64,000 nucleotides of DNA from VXYL01 sp965199915 (GTDB lineage: Bacteria; Pseudomonadota; Gammaproteobacteria; Pseudomonadales; Azotimanducaceae). How positions within the stretch are numbered: position 1 is the first letter of the stretch; every line of letters begins with the position of its first letter. This document shows positions 42,507 to 51,119 of this stretch, piece after piece. Location: the NCBI GenBank assembly GCA_965199915.1, contig OZ241348.1, forward strand, positions 3,968,001 to 4,032,000, written 5' to 3'. The notes under the pieces were generated by a model. It saw nothing but the letters and a program-made list of their open reading frames with translations, did not search any database and had not been told where the DNA came from. Position numbers and translations under genes: made by a program.

Positions 42507-42941
42507 ATGGCAGTCGAGCGGACACTCTCCATCGTCAAACCCGATGCGGTGGCGAAGAACCTCATCGGCGAAATCTGCTCGCGTTTCGAGAAGGGCGGGC
42601 TGGCCATCGTCGCCGCCAAGATGCTGCGTTTGACGCCCGACACGGCCGGTGGCTTCTACGCGGAGCACCGCGGCAAGCCCTTCTACGACAGCTTGGTGGC
42701 GTACATGTGTTCCGGGCCGGTGGTCGTGCAAGTGCTCGAAGGCGAGGCCGCCATAGCGGTGAACCGCAGGTTGATGGGCGCGACGAACCCCAAGGAGGCC
42801 GCGCCCGGCACCATCCGCGCGGATTTCGCCGATTCCATCGACGCCAACGCGGTGCATGGCTCGGACAGCACCGCCTCGGCGACGCGCGAAATCGCGCACT
42901 TCTTCACCGCCAGCGAGATTCACGCCCGTTGCCGCGGGTAG
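42507..42941 (+). CDS. ndk: Nucleoside diphosphate kinase
   Basis: 144 residues. Transfers the gamma-phosphate between NTPs and NDPs through a phosphohistidine. Active-site His117 in NAVHGSDS, N-terminal RTLSIVKPDAVAKNLIG and the Kpn-loop region are intact. CCCGGAGG precedes the ATG. ndk followed by rlmN is conserved in Gammaproteobacteria. Confidence 0.97.
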   Translation: MAVERTLSIVKPDAVAKNLIGEICSRFEKGGLAIVAAKMLRLTPDTAGGFYAEHRGKPFYDSLVAYMCSGPVVVQVLEGEAAIAVNRRLMGATNPKEAAPGTIRADFADSIDANAVHGSDSTASATREIAHFFTASEIHARCRG

Positions 42942-42968
42942 CCGAGCGCGCTTTGCGGGATCGATTGC

Positions 42969-44090
42969 ATGTCCACTGAGGCGAGGGCGAACTTGCTGGG
43001 GATGCCGCGAGAGGCGCTGGCGGCGTTCTTTCGCGACTTGGGCGAGAAACCTTACCGCGCCGAGCAGTTGATGAACTGGATATACCGCGCCGGCGTGGAC
43101 GACTTCCGCGCCATGACGGACATCGCCAAACCGCTGCGCGCGCGGCTCTGCGAGGTGAGCGAAATCCGAGCGCCGGAGTTCGTCTCGGAGCAGCATGCCC
43201 GCGATGGCGTGGTGAAATGGCTTGTGGACGTTGGACGCGGGCGTGCGGTGGAGACCGTGCTGATACCAGACACCAGCGGACAGCGCCTGACGCTGTGCAT
43301 CTCCAGTCAAGTCGGGTGCGCTTTGGATTGCAGCTTCTGCGCCACCGGCAAGCAGGGTTGGAACGGCAACCTCAGCCGCGCCGAAATCGTGGGCCAGGCG
43401 CTGCGCGCCGCGCGCAGCGTGGCGGTGCGCGGCGGCGCCGTGTCCAACATTGTTTTCATGGGCATGGGCGAACCGCTGCTCAACTTCGACGCGGTGGTGG
43501 ATGCCGCCGAGGTGTTCATGGACGATTTGGCGTTTGGCATCTCCAAGCGCCGCGTCACCGTGAGCACGGCCGGGGTCGTGCCCCGCATCCACGATTTGGC
43601 GGCCCGTTCGGAGGCGTCGCTCGCGGTGTCGCTGCACGCGGCGCAGGACGCCAAGCGGGACGTGCTGGTGCCCATCAATCGAAGGTATCCCATCGCCGAG
43701 TTGCTGGCGGCATGCCGGCGCTACTTGCGCACCGGAGGGCCGCGGCGCATCGTCACGTTCGAATACACGCTCATCGCCGGCGTCAACGACAGCACCGAAG
43801 ACGCCCGCGATCTGGCGCGGCTACTGGCGGACATGCGCTGCAAGATCAACCTCATTCCGTTCAATCCGTTTCCCGGCGATCCCTCCGGCTACCGCCGTCC
43901 CGCCGCTGCCACCGTGCTGCGGTTCCAGAAGCTGCTGCGCGACGCCGGCTTCGCCGCCATGCGGCGAACCACCCGCGGCGACTCGATCGGCGCGGCTTGC
44001 GGTCAGCTCACCGGCAGTTTCGCGGACCGGACGCGCCGCCGGGCGCGGCACGCGGCGCGTCTTGGCGTGCTTGCCGCGGAGGCCGCGTGA
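42969..44090 (+). CDS. rlmN: 23S rRNA/tRNA adenine-C2 methyltransferase RlmN
   Basis: 373 residues. Radical SAM enzyme methylating C2 of A2503 in 23S rRNA and A37 of some tRNAs. The cluster motif is CALDCSFCATGKQGW; FMGMGEPLLNFD, VSTAGVVPRIHDL and INLIPFNPFPG follow, and the second catalytic Cys is in GAACGQLTG. The C-terminus has a short Arg/Ala-rich tail. The stop overlaps the rodZ GTG start. Confidence 0.96.
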   Translation: MSTEARANLLGMPREALAAFFRDLGEKPYRAEQLMNWIYRAGVDDFRAMTDIAKPLRARLCEVSEIRAPEFVSEQHARDGVVKWLVDVGRGRAVETVLIPDTSGQRLTLCISSQVGCALDCSFCATGKQGWNGNLSRAEIVGQALRAARSVAVRGGAVSNIVFMGMGEPLLNFDAVVDAAEVFMDDLAFGISKRRVTVSTAGVVPRIHDLAARSEASLAVSLHAAQDAKRDVLVPINRRYPIAELLAACRRYLRTGGPRRIVTFEYTLIAGVNDSTEDARDLARLLADMRCKINLIPFNPFPGDPSGYRRPAAATVLRFQKLLRDAGFAAMRRTTRGDSIGAACGQLTGSFADRTRRRARHAARLGVLAAEAA

Positions 44091-45154
44091 ACCCCGCGCC
44101 GCCGCCGGCGGAGGAAGCGCCGCCGGGCGACGAGGCGCGCCCCGCGGCCTCGAAGCCCGAGTCCGAACGCGCGCCAGCGCGTGATGCGCCGGGGGACGCG
44201 GCGGTGTCGGTGGCGCCGGAAACCGCTTCCGCCGAAGCAGCGCCCGCGTCCCCGGTGCCCGCATCCGCCGGCAAGGAGTTCACGGTGCCGCTGGAGGCGG
44301 CCGCGGAACGGCGGCGCGGAGACGACGCCGAGGACGTTGACGCGCCTGCGGAACCCCCTTACGGGGTGGAGCTCAAAGCGGCGCGCGAGCGCATGGGCGT
44401 GAGGCCGGCCGATGTCGCGGCGTCCCTGCATTTGGAGGAGTCCGTGGTTCGCGCCATTGAGGCGGGCCGGCAGGACGAGCTGCCGGCGCGCGTCTATGTG
44501 CGCGGCTACGTGCGCGCCTATGCCAACCTCCTAGGCTTGGATCCGGATCGCTTGGCCGTCAATTTCGACAGCTCCCAGGAGGCGCCGGAGGCCACTGCTC
44601 CGCCCGTGGTGGGCACCGGCACGAAGGCGCCGCGCGGGCGCCTGTCGCAACGGCGCGCCGGCTTGTTTCTCGGCACCATCGTGATAGTGATCGTCGTCGC
44701 GCTGGCGTTCATGTTGTGGGGGGTTTGGCGCTCTTTCGACTGGTCGTTCGTCACGGACGCCGGCGACGAGGGCGCCGTCGCGCCGGCTTGGCGAAGCGAA
44801 CAAGCGGAGGGGGCGACGAATGTGCCGCAACCGCAGGCCGCCGTCGAGAAGGCGCCAACCGCGACGGACGCTCCACAGACCGTGCCCGACGCCCATGCGC
44901 CCACGGCGCAAGCCGTGCCCGTCGCCGAGTTGGTGTTCACCTTCAAGGAAGACTCGTGGGTTGAAGTGAGCGACCGCGCCGAACAAGTGTACGCCGACTT
45001 GGGCAAGGCCGGGCAGTCCGTTTCGGTTTCCGGGACACCGCCTTTCACCATCAAGATCGGCTACGCCGCCGGAGTGGAGTTGCGCTACCTCGGGGAAGTC
45101 ATCGCCTTGGCGCCGCACACCCAAGGCAGCGTCGCGAATCTCGTGGTGCATTGA
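44087..45154 (+). CDS. rodZ: Cell-shape protein RodZ (HTH-TM-DUF4115)
   Basis: 355 residues. An unusually long acidic/Pro-Ala-rich N-terminal tail (about 1-85) precedes the helix-turn-helix domain that contacts MreB (ELKAARERMGVRPADVAASL, YVRGYVRAYANLLGLD). The single membrane helix is about residues 193-214 (AGLFLGTIVIVIVVALAFML), then a Pro/Ala linker and the periplasmic DUF4115 domain (ELVFTFKEDSWVEVSDRAEQ, GTPPFTIKIGYAAGVELRY). The start is GTG 44087 overlapping rlmN. Position between rlmN and hisS matches other Gammaproteobacteria, but pilF and ispG are missing. Confidence 0.88.
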   Translation: MNPAPPPAEEAPPGDEARPAASKPESERAPARDAPGDAAVSVAPETASAEAAPASPVPASAGKEFTVPLEAAAERRRGDDAEDVDAPAEPPYGVELKAARERMGVRPADVAASLHLEESVVRAIEAGRQDELPARVYVRGYVRAYANLLGLDPDRLAVNFDSSQEAPEATAPPVVGTGTKAPRGRLSQRRAGLFLGTIVIVIVVALAFMLWGVWRSFDWSFVTDAGDEGAVAPAWRSEQAEGATNVPQPQAAVEKAPTATDAPQTVPDAHAPTAQAVPVAELVFTFKEDSWVEVSDRAEQVYADLGKAGQSVSVSGTPPFTIKIGYAAGVELRYLGEVIALAPHTQGSVANLVVH

Positions 45155-45157
45155 CAG

Positions 45158-46474
45158 ATGGCCCATTCACAACTTGTGCGCGGAATGCGCGACATCCTTC
45201 CGCGCGACACGGCCGGTTGGCGCGCGGTGGAAACCAGCCTGATCGGCGTGTTGGCACGGTACGGCTATCGCGAGATCAGGCTGCCGGTTGTGGAGGCCAC
45301 GGCGTTGTTTGCGCGCGGCGTCGGCGAAGCGACCGATCTGGTCGAGAAGGAGATGTACACGTTCCCGGACCGCAAAGGCCACTCGCTCTCGCTGCGCCCG
45401 GAGGGCACCGCGGGGTGCGTGCGCGCCTGCATTGAGAACGGGCTGTTGCGGGGGCCGCCGCTGCGCCTCTGGTACCACGGGCCGATGTTCCGCTACGAGC
45501 GGCCGCAAAAGGGCCGAACCCGGGAACACACGCAGATCGGCGCCGAGACGTTTGGCTTGCCGGGGCCGGACGTGGACGCGGAACTGCTCGTGATGTTGGC
45601 GCGCGCTTTTCGCGAGCTCGGCGTCGCGGACGACTTGGTCTTGGAGGTGAACACGCTAGGGGGCGCCGAGGCCCGCGCCAGCTACCGCCAAGCGCTGCTC
45701 GACTACCTCGCGCCACGCGCCGCCGAGTTGGACGACGCCAGCAGACACCGGCTTGCGACCAATCCGCTGCGGATTCTGGACAGCAAGGTGCCGGCCACTC
45801 GCGCCGTGGTGGCGGAAGCGCCGAACATCCACGACCACCTGGATGCCGATTCCCGCCAGCATTTCGACGGGTTGCGGCGACGGCTAGACCATGCAGGTGT
45901 TCCCTACCACGTCAATCCGCGGCTGGTGCGCGGTCTGGACTACTACACGAACACCGTGTTCGAGTGGACTACGGAAGCGCTCGGCGCCCAGAACGCCGTG
46001 GCTTCCGGCGGGCGCTACGATGGATTGGTGGAGCGCCTTGGCGGCCGCGCCACGCCCGGCGCGGGCTTCGCCATCGGGCTTGACCGCCTGGTCCTGCTGC
46101 GCGCGGCGCGCGCCGGGGCGCCGGCGGCGCATGTGGATGTCTATGTGGCCGCCGCGGACGCGCAGCGCAAGTTGGAAGCGGCCCGGGTGGCGGAGAAAAT
46201 CCGCGGCGCCACGCGCCTGCGCGTGCTTTGCCATGCCGGCGGCGGCAGCTTGAAGAGCCAGCTGCGCGCCGCCGATCGCAGCGGCGCACGGTGGGCCGTT
46301 CTGGTGGGCGAGGAGGAAGCGCGCCAAGGCGGCGCGTCGCTGAAGAGCCTGCGCGCCGACGCCGGGGGCGAAGCGCCCCCACAAGCGCTGCTGCGCATGG
46401 ACGCGCTGCTCGACGAGCTGGCCAAGTGGGATTCCGCCGAGCACGCGCGCGCAGCGCGCGCCGAGGTGGCGTGA
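45158..46474 (+). CDS. hisS: Histidyl-tRNA synthetase
   Basis: 438 residues, class II aaRS. Motif 1 IRLPVVEATALF, motif 2 LWYHGPMFRYERPQKGRTRE, the histidine-A loops (LVRGLDYYTNTVFEW, SGGRYDGL) and motif 3 GAGFAIGLDRLVLL are complete, followed by the C-terminal anticodon-binding domain (VDVYVAAADAQRKLEAARVA). Begins three bases after rodZ. Confidence 0.97.
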   Translation: MAHSQLVRGMRDILPRDTAGWRAVETSLIGVLARYGYREIRLPVVEATALFARGVGEATDLVEKEMYTFPDRKGHSLSLRPEGTAGCVRACIENGLLRGPPLRLWYHGPMFRYERPQKGRTREHTQIGAETFGLPGPDVDAELLVMLARAFRELGVADDLVLEVNTLGGAEARASYRQALLDYLAPRAAELDDASRHRLATNPLRILDSKVPATRAVVAEAPNIHDHLDADSRQHFDGLRRRLDHAGVPYHVNPRLVRGLDYYTNTVFEWTTEALGAQNAVASGGRYDGLVERLGGRATPGAGFAIGLDRLVLLRAARAGAPAAHVDVYVAAADAQRKLEAARVAEKIRGATRLRVLCHAGGGSLKSQLRAADRSGARWAVLVGEEEARQGGASLKSLRADAGGEAPPQALLRMDALLDELAKWDSAEHARAARAEVA

Positions 46475-46496
46475 ACGCGAAGGGAGTGGTGGTGCC

Positions 46497-47135
46497 GTGG
46501 CGGACTTTCTGACGGACGAGGAACAAGCGGAACGGCTGAAGCGCTGGTGGGATCAAAACGGCACCTCGCTGCTGGTCGCCGTGGTGTTGGCCGTGGCCGC
46601 TGTGCTGGGATGGCGCTACTACCAGAGCTACACCGCGGACCGCGACAACGCCGCTTCGGCGGTGTTCGTCGCCTACGAGGAGGCGCGCGCCATCGGCGAA
46701 CCGGTGTCCGATCTGCTCGCCACCATCGACACCGAATACGCCGGCACCGCCTATCATGTGTTCTCGTTGCTCTACCGCGCCGCGGATCAAGCGCAGGAGA
46801 AGGACTGGGAGGAGGCGTTGGCGTATTTGGAGCGCGCCGCCGAGCTGGCGGATGTGCGCGTCGTCGAAGACACCGCCCGCTACCGCGCCGCCAAGGTGTT
46901 GTACCAGTTGGAGCGTTTCGACCGGGCGCTCGAACAGCTGGCGCTGATCGGCAGCGCCGGCTTCGAGGCGCCGGCGGCCGAGTTGGCCGGCGACATCCAT
47001 GTTGCCCAAGGCGACCTCGCCGCCGCCGCGGACGCCTATGCCGCCGGCGTGGAAGCGGCGCAACGCGATCCGGGCCGCACCCCAGGCGTGGAATTGCTGG
47101 AACTCAAACTCTCAAGCCTGGCGGATCAAGAATGA
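46497..47135 (+). CDS. yfgM: YfgM family TPR-like protein (SecYEG/BamB associated)
   Basis: 212 residues. Cytoplasmic N-terminus FLTDEEQAERLKRWWDQNG, one membrane helix (about 25-42), then a periplasmic TPR-like domain (AYLERAAELADVRVVEDTAR, FDRALEQLALIGSAGFEAPA, LAGDIHVAQGDLAAAADAYA). E. coli YfgM (ancillary SecYEG translocon subunit) works with PpiD in outer-membrane protein biogenesis. The start is GTG 46497. The stop overlaps the bamB ATG, and hisS-yfgM-bamB is the classical order. Confidence 0.9.
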   Translation: MADFLTDEEQAERLKRWWDQNGTSLLVAVVLAVAAVLGWRYYQSYTADRDNAASAVFVAYEEARAIGEPVSDLLATIDTEYAGTAYHVFSLLYRAADQAQEKDWEEALAYLERAAELADVRVVEDTARYRAAKVLYQLERFDRALEQLALIGSAGFEAPAAELAGDIHVAQGDLAAAADAYAAGVEAAQRDPGRTPGVELLELKLSSLADQE

Positions 47136-48445
47136 CACTCCACCGTGCGAAACGAAACGGCTCTGCGTCCGCCGCCGCGCGCCGAGGTCGCGCTTTGACG
47201 TTGGCGGCGCTCGTCGTGGCCGCGCCCGCCATGGGCGGTTGCGCCTTCTTCTCCTTCCTTCCCTTCGTCGACGCGCCTGAGAAGACGAAAGACGATGCGA
47301 AAAGCGAGAAGAAGAGGAAGAAGAAGGCGAAAGAGCCCGCCAAATTGGTGGATTTCCAACCCGAGGCGGTGATCAACCGTCTGTGGCGGGCGAAGGTCGG
47401 CGAGGGCTTGGGGCGCAAATACTTGCGCCTGACGCCGGTGGTGGTGGCCGACCGGGTGTTCGCGGCCGACGGTTACGGCCATGTCGTGGCGGTGGAACGG
47501 TTCACCGGCAAGCGCCTTTGGGCCACCCGCGTGGGCAAGCCGGACAAATCCGGCTTGCGCTTCTGGGATCGGCGCGACCCCTCGTTCGTCACGGGCGGCG
47601 TCGGCGCCGGCGAAGGCCGCGTGCTGCTGGGAACCACCCGCGGCGAGGTGATCGCGTTGGACGTGGGCGACGGCGCCGAGCTGTGGCGCGCGCAGGTTTC
47701 CAGCGAAGTGCTGGCACCGCCGGTGGCGTGGGAGGACGTGGTGATCGCGCAAACCGCGGACGATCGGTTGATCGCCTTGGAGGCCGCGGACGGAGCGCAG
47801 CGCTGGGCATACGACAGCCAAGTGCCGCTCTTGACGTTGCGCGGCACGGCGACGCCGCTGGTGGAAGGCGGCTTGGTGTTCGCGGGTTTCGGCGACGGCA
47901 ACGTGACCGCGGTGGACGCGGCGAGCGGCGCGCCGGTGTGGAACCACCGGGTGATGCTGCCGCAGGGGCGCACGGAACTCGATCGCATGGTGGACGTGGA
48001 CGGCACGCCCTTGTTGACCGGCGGCCTCCTCTACGCGGCCAGCTTCCAAGGCAAATTGAAGGCATTGCAGCCGAACGACGGCGCAATGATCTGGGAACTG
48101 CCGGCTTCCACCCATTTGGATCTCACCGAGGGCTACGGGCACATTTACTTGATTGACGAGAACGACAGCGTACAGGCCATCGGCCAGCGGGACGCGGCGT
48201 TGGTGTGGCGGCAGGACGCCTTGAAAAACCGCGGCCTCGGCAGCCCGCTGGCGTTCGGCAACTACGTGCTGGTGGGAGACGCCGAAGGCTACCTGCACGT
48301 GCTGGCGCAGAGCGACGGGAGGTTCGTGGCGCGCCGCAAGCTGGGCGACGGGCTGCGCAAACCGTTCGTGGAGGTGGACGACGTGGTCTACGCGCTCAGC
48401 AACGACGGACGGTTGTTGGCGCTGGAGATCAAGCGCCGGAGTTGA
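47132..48445 (+). CDS. bamB: Outer-membrane assembly lipoprotein BamB
   Basis: 437 residues. Lipoprotein signal ending MGGC (lipid-modified Cys about residue 36), a Lys/Glu-rich charged linker (DDAKSEKKRKKKAKE), then an eight-bladed PQQ-like beta-propeller (ALDVGDGAELWRAQVSSEV, IALEAADGAQRWAYDS, VTAVDAASGAPVWNHRVML, LKALQPNDGAMIWELP, YLIDENDSVQAIGQRD). BamB assists BamA in inserting outer-membrane barrels, which here include PilQ, CusC and the giant autotransporter. der usually follows directly; here it is displaced by about 3.5 kb containing abiE, an IS and an outer-membrane protein gene. Confidence 0.94.
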   Translation: MTLHRAKRNGSASAAARRGRALTLAALVVAAPAMGGCAFFSFLPFVDAPEKTKDDAKSEKKRKKKAKEPAKLVDFQPEAVINRLWRAKVGEGLGRKYLRLTPVVVADRVFAADGYGHVVAVERFTGKRLWATRVGKPDKSGLRFWDRRDPSFVTGGVGAGEGRVLLGTTRGEVIALDVGDGAELWRAQVSSEVLAPPVAWEDVVIAQTADDRLIALEAADGAQRWAYDSQVPLLTLRGTATPLVEGGLVFAGFGDGNVTAVDAASGAPVWNHRVMLPQGRTELDRMVDVDGTPLLTGGLLYAASFQGKLKALQPNDGAMIWELPASTHLDLTEGYGHIYLIDENDSVQAIGQRDAALVWRQDALKNRGLGSPLAFGNYVLVGDAEGYLHVLAQSDGRFVARRKLGDGLRKPFVEVDDVVYALSNDGRLLALEIKRRS

Positions 48446-48522
48446 GGCGCTAACGGCCGCGCGAAACAGCCGAGGCGCGGCAACCGCAAGAAGAGCCCGA
48501 TTTCTTGCGCTGGCGTTTAGCG

Positions 48523-49443
48523 CTAGCGCTCGCGTTCCACTGGCCTATAAGGCATCACGACCGTGCGATTCAGCTTGGCATCCAGCGTCTTCGCGTTGTC
48601 GAGCACCACGGCGCGGAAGGCGTCCGCCATCCCCTCGACGCGGCTCTCACCGAACAGCCAAGGCGACCCTTGCGGCAGGAAGTTGACCATCTCCGCGTGG
48701 TAGTCGCCGTTGAGGATGGCGTGGCGGCCGGCGTCGGCCCGCTGGCGGAGCGTGCCGAGGAACGCCGTCTTGTCCAGTTCCAAGGCGTCCATCTTCGCCT
48801 TGAAGATGTCGCCATTGAACCTCGTGCCCGTGCTGTTCAGCCACAGGACGTCGAAGATGTCGCGGTGCTTCAACCGCTGTGCGCGGCCGACCAGCGCCAA
48901 GTGCTTGTCAACGTAGAGTTCCTCTCTGCTCGAAGTCTTGAAGGTGAACAGGTCGCCCACGGTGCCTAACCCATGCACCGCGCCACCGGCCATTTCAAGC
49001 TCGATGACGGCGTCCACCGTGTCCACTTGACGGCCTACGCCCAAAGCGATCTTCGTGCGCGGACCACGCTGGTCGCGGCGGCGGCCGGGGATGATCGCGC
49101 TCACCCGCGCCAGCGTGGATCGCCCTTGCGCGGTGGGCGTGCTCACGGAAATCGCGCAGCCCGTGGTAGCCCCAACCGTCTCGGCCAGACCTTCGCGGTC
49201 GAACTCTCTGGTCACGCGATGTGGCGCGTGGAAGTCCAAGTCCTCGCTGAACCGCGGGCTGCCGTGGCAGAGCCGCAGCGCCGATCCGCCGATGAACACG
49301 GCATCGTCTGGCAGGACACTCCTGCGGTGCAGGCCGTCGAAAACCGCCAGCATCAGGAGTTCGTTCTCAACGGAGTGCCTGATCTCCCGCAGCGCCGGCA
49401 CGGCGTTGATGACCGTCTCCGCCCAATCGTCAAGCGTTCGCAC
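48523..49443 (-). CDS. abiEii: AbiEii-family nucleotidyltransferase toxin
   Basis: 306 residues of the DUF1814/AbiEii family (MenT/JHP933-like nucleotidyltransferase toxins). The signature FIGGSALRLCHGSPR then FSEDLDFHA is motif I (G-G-[ST]-A and D-x-D). Downstream KIALGVGRQVD and the helical KHLALVGRAQRLKHRDIFDV follow, with DLFTFKTSSREELYVDK as the conserved metal-contacting Lys/Asp region. The start GTG 49443 lies inside the end of the antitoxin gene (14-base overlap), typical for translational coupling. The reading frame is intact, so the toxin may still be active. Confidence 0.9.
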   Translation of the reverse strand: MRTLDDWAETVINAVPALREIRHSVENELLMLAVFDGLHRRSVLPDDAVFIGGSALRLCHGSPRFSEDLDFHAPHRVTREFDREGLAETVGATTGCAISVSTPTAQGRSTLARVSAIIPGRRRDQRGPRTKIALGVGRQVDTVDAVIELEMAGGAVHGLGTVGDLFTFKTSSREELYVDKHLALVGRAQRLKHRDIFDVLWLNSTGTRFNGDIFKAKMDALELDKTAFLGTLRQRADAGRHAILNGDYHAEMVNFLPQGSPWLFGESRVEGMADAFRAVVLDNAKTLDAKLNRTVVMPYRPVERER

Positions 49444-50014
49444 CGGCCATCTCCCGTTCCACTTCGTCAATCTCGTCCCACTGGACAAGGTCGGTATTCC
49501 GCCCCACGCGCTTCAAGTCGCGGCCGGCCAGCCTCGGCTTGGCGTAGGGGAGCCAGCCCCGGCCCGGTTCCGGCGCGACGATGTCGGCAAGCACGGCAGT
49601 CGGCTGCCGGGCCGTGTGTGTGATGTCAATGATGCCGTAGGGCGTCTCGAACCGCTGGGTCCGGCCCGTGCTCATTACCGTGATCGCGCCGAGCGCTTCC
49701 TGATCGATGACGCCCCAGAGCGACAGCGCGGATTCCAAGCTGATGTAGCTGAGCGCCCTTGGGCGCATCCGCACCACAACTTCCTCGCGCACTGGACGCC
49801 CGGTGTCGGGCGCGTAGGGGTAGGCGTAGACGCCGCGACAGACGCGCACAAGCAGACGATCCCGCACGGCCGCGGCCAGCGTCCGCTCGACACCCTTCGC
49901 ATCCTCGTTCCGCAGCACTGTGCGGGCCAGATCGCCCGTGGTGTACACGGTGCGGCGCGTAGAGAGCGCGATGTCGTCTAGGGCTAGGGCGCGTTGACAA
50001 TTAAGCCAGCGCAA
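49430..50014 (-). CDS. abiEi: AbiEi antitoxin, 5' end replaced by IS sequence
   Basis: Winged-helix AbiEi_4-type transcriptional regulator/antitoxin of the pair. The HTH part (VYTTGDLARTVLRNEDAKGV, RLLVRVCRGVYAYPY) and C-terminal antitoxin domain (GIIDITHTARQPTAVLADIV, YAKPRLAGRDLKRVG) are complete. The first residues now come from the left end of the IS5-family element: the earliest in-frame start is TTG 50014 inside the IS. On the other side of the IS, ATG 50871 reads eight codons (MRATDLRL) that join in frame to ALDDIALSTRR if the IS and one TA are removed. The native promoter and Shine-Dalgarno are therefore displaced by 861 bases. Confidence 0.88.
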   Translation of the reverse strand: MRWLNCQRALALDDIALSTRRTVYTTGDLARTVLRNEDAKGVERTLAAAVRDRLLVRVCRGVYAYPYAPDTGRPVREEVVVRMRPRALSYISLESALSLWGVIDQEALGAITVMSTGRTQRFETPYGIIDITHTARQPTAVLADIVAPEPGRGWLPYAKPRLAGRDLKRVGRNTDLVQWDEIDEVEREMAGANA

Positions 50015-50847
50015 GCCAAACGGCGGCCATCCGGATCATTGCCGCGTAGCTCGACTCGGTCTGGTCGTAGCGGGTGGCGATGCGGCGGAAGCTCTTGATC
50101 TTGCAAAAAAAGTTCTCCACGCGGTGCCGCCTCCCGTACTTCTCCATGTCGCAGTCGATCGGCTCCTTCCGATTGGACGCGGGCGGCACCACCGCCTCCG
50201 CGCCGAGCGACGCCACCAGCGCCCGCAGACGGTCGCTGTCGAAGCCCCCGTCCGCCAGCAGAGCCCCGAACGACAGGCCCGACAGCAGACCCGCCGCCGT
50301 CGGCGACTCGTGCCGGTTTGCCCGCCAGAAGAACGAACCGCGACAACCTCCCCAGCGCGTCCACCAGCGCCACCATCTTCGTCGTCAGCCCGCCGCGCGA
50401 CCGCCCCGACTTCTCGGCGCCCCCTTTTTTCCAGTCGCATGCTGGTGAACGCGAACGTTCGTGCCGTCGATCTGGACTTCCCCGAAGTCCAGATCCGACG
50501 ACAATTCCTCGAACATCCTCTTGAAAACCCCCTTCCTCGCCCAGCGCCGAAACCGCTGGAACACCGTGTTCCACTTGCCGAAGCGCGGCGGCAGGTCGCG
50601 CCACGGCGCACCCGTCCGCCCCACCCAAAGCACCGCCTCCACGAAGCGCCGGTTGTCGTCGCCCGTGCGGCCAACGTCCCCTTCCTTCCCCGCGCACAGC
50701 GGTTCGATCCGCTCCCACTGCGCGTCGCCCAGCATCGTCCGCTCAACCCGCATCGCCATCGCCAGCCTCCTTGCTCAAAAACGTCGCGCCACTCCGTGGC
50801 GCCCAATGTGGATTCATACACCATCAGCGTTATTTGTCAACGCGCCC
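49987..50847 (-). mobile_element. IS5-family element (IS427-like group), 861 bp, complete ends
   Basis: Terminal inverted repeats GGGCGCGTTGACAA (49987-50000) and TTGTCAACGCGCCC (50834-50847) match perfectly over 14 bases. Flanking TA on both sides (49985-49986 and 50848-50849) is the target duplication. It encodes one transposase in two overlapping frames on the minus strand. It interrupts the 5' end of abiEi. Confidence 0.93.
50001..50759 (-). pseudogene. IS5-family transposase, programmed frameshift plus inactivating indel
   Basis: The first part from ATG 50759 reads an IS5-type N-terminus (DAQWERIEPLCAGKEGDVG, FRRWARKGVFKRMFEEL, VQIDGTNVRVHQHATGKKG) and would stop at 50385. At 50425-50430 the coding strand has A6 followed by G5, an A-AAA-AAG slippery site. 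A -1 shift continues GGAEKSGRSRGGLTTKMVAL then VDALGRLSRFVLLAG, with the first DDE residues in the earlier part. Near 50317-50319 one extra A in an A3 run throws the frame off again; the correct continuation (HESPTAAGLLSGLSF, LLADGGFDSDRLRAL, NRKEPIDCDMEKYG, FRRIATRYDQTESSY) is back in the first frame to TAA at 50001. The first shift looks programmed, the second is a mutation. Confidence 0.85.
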
Positions 50848-50885
50848 TAGTCTGAGGTCGGTGGCGCGCATGGGTACAAGATAGC

Positions 50886-50916
50886 ACAAACCCTTGCTCA
50901 AGAGCGGGTTTTTGTA
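50886..50916. promoter_or_regulatory. Imperfect inverted repeat upstream of the native abiEi start
   Basis: ACAAACCC...GCTC / GAGC...GTTTTTGT, ten of fifteen positions paired around 50900/50901, about 15 bases upstream of native ATG 50871. AbiEi proteins autoregulate through inverted repeats in their promoters, so this may be the operator. It could instead be a weak terminator (T run on the plus strand). Confidence 0.35.
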
Positions 50917-51119
50917 TAGATAACAACTTTCTATCGGTGCGCGGGCGCAACGGCTCGTCGTGGTGCCACGCCCGCACGCCGGCACCGTCTTGCTCAACGG
51001 CCACTGGCGCGGCCATCAGCTACGCCTGCCGCAACGCTTTCCTGCCCATGTTCGCCATGCCGTGCGGGTTGGGTCGCCCACGCCCTGCGCGAGGCGGCCC
51101 GACGGTCCGCGAGCGACGT

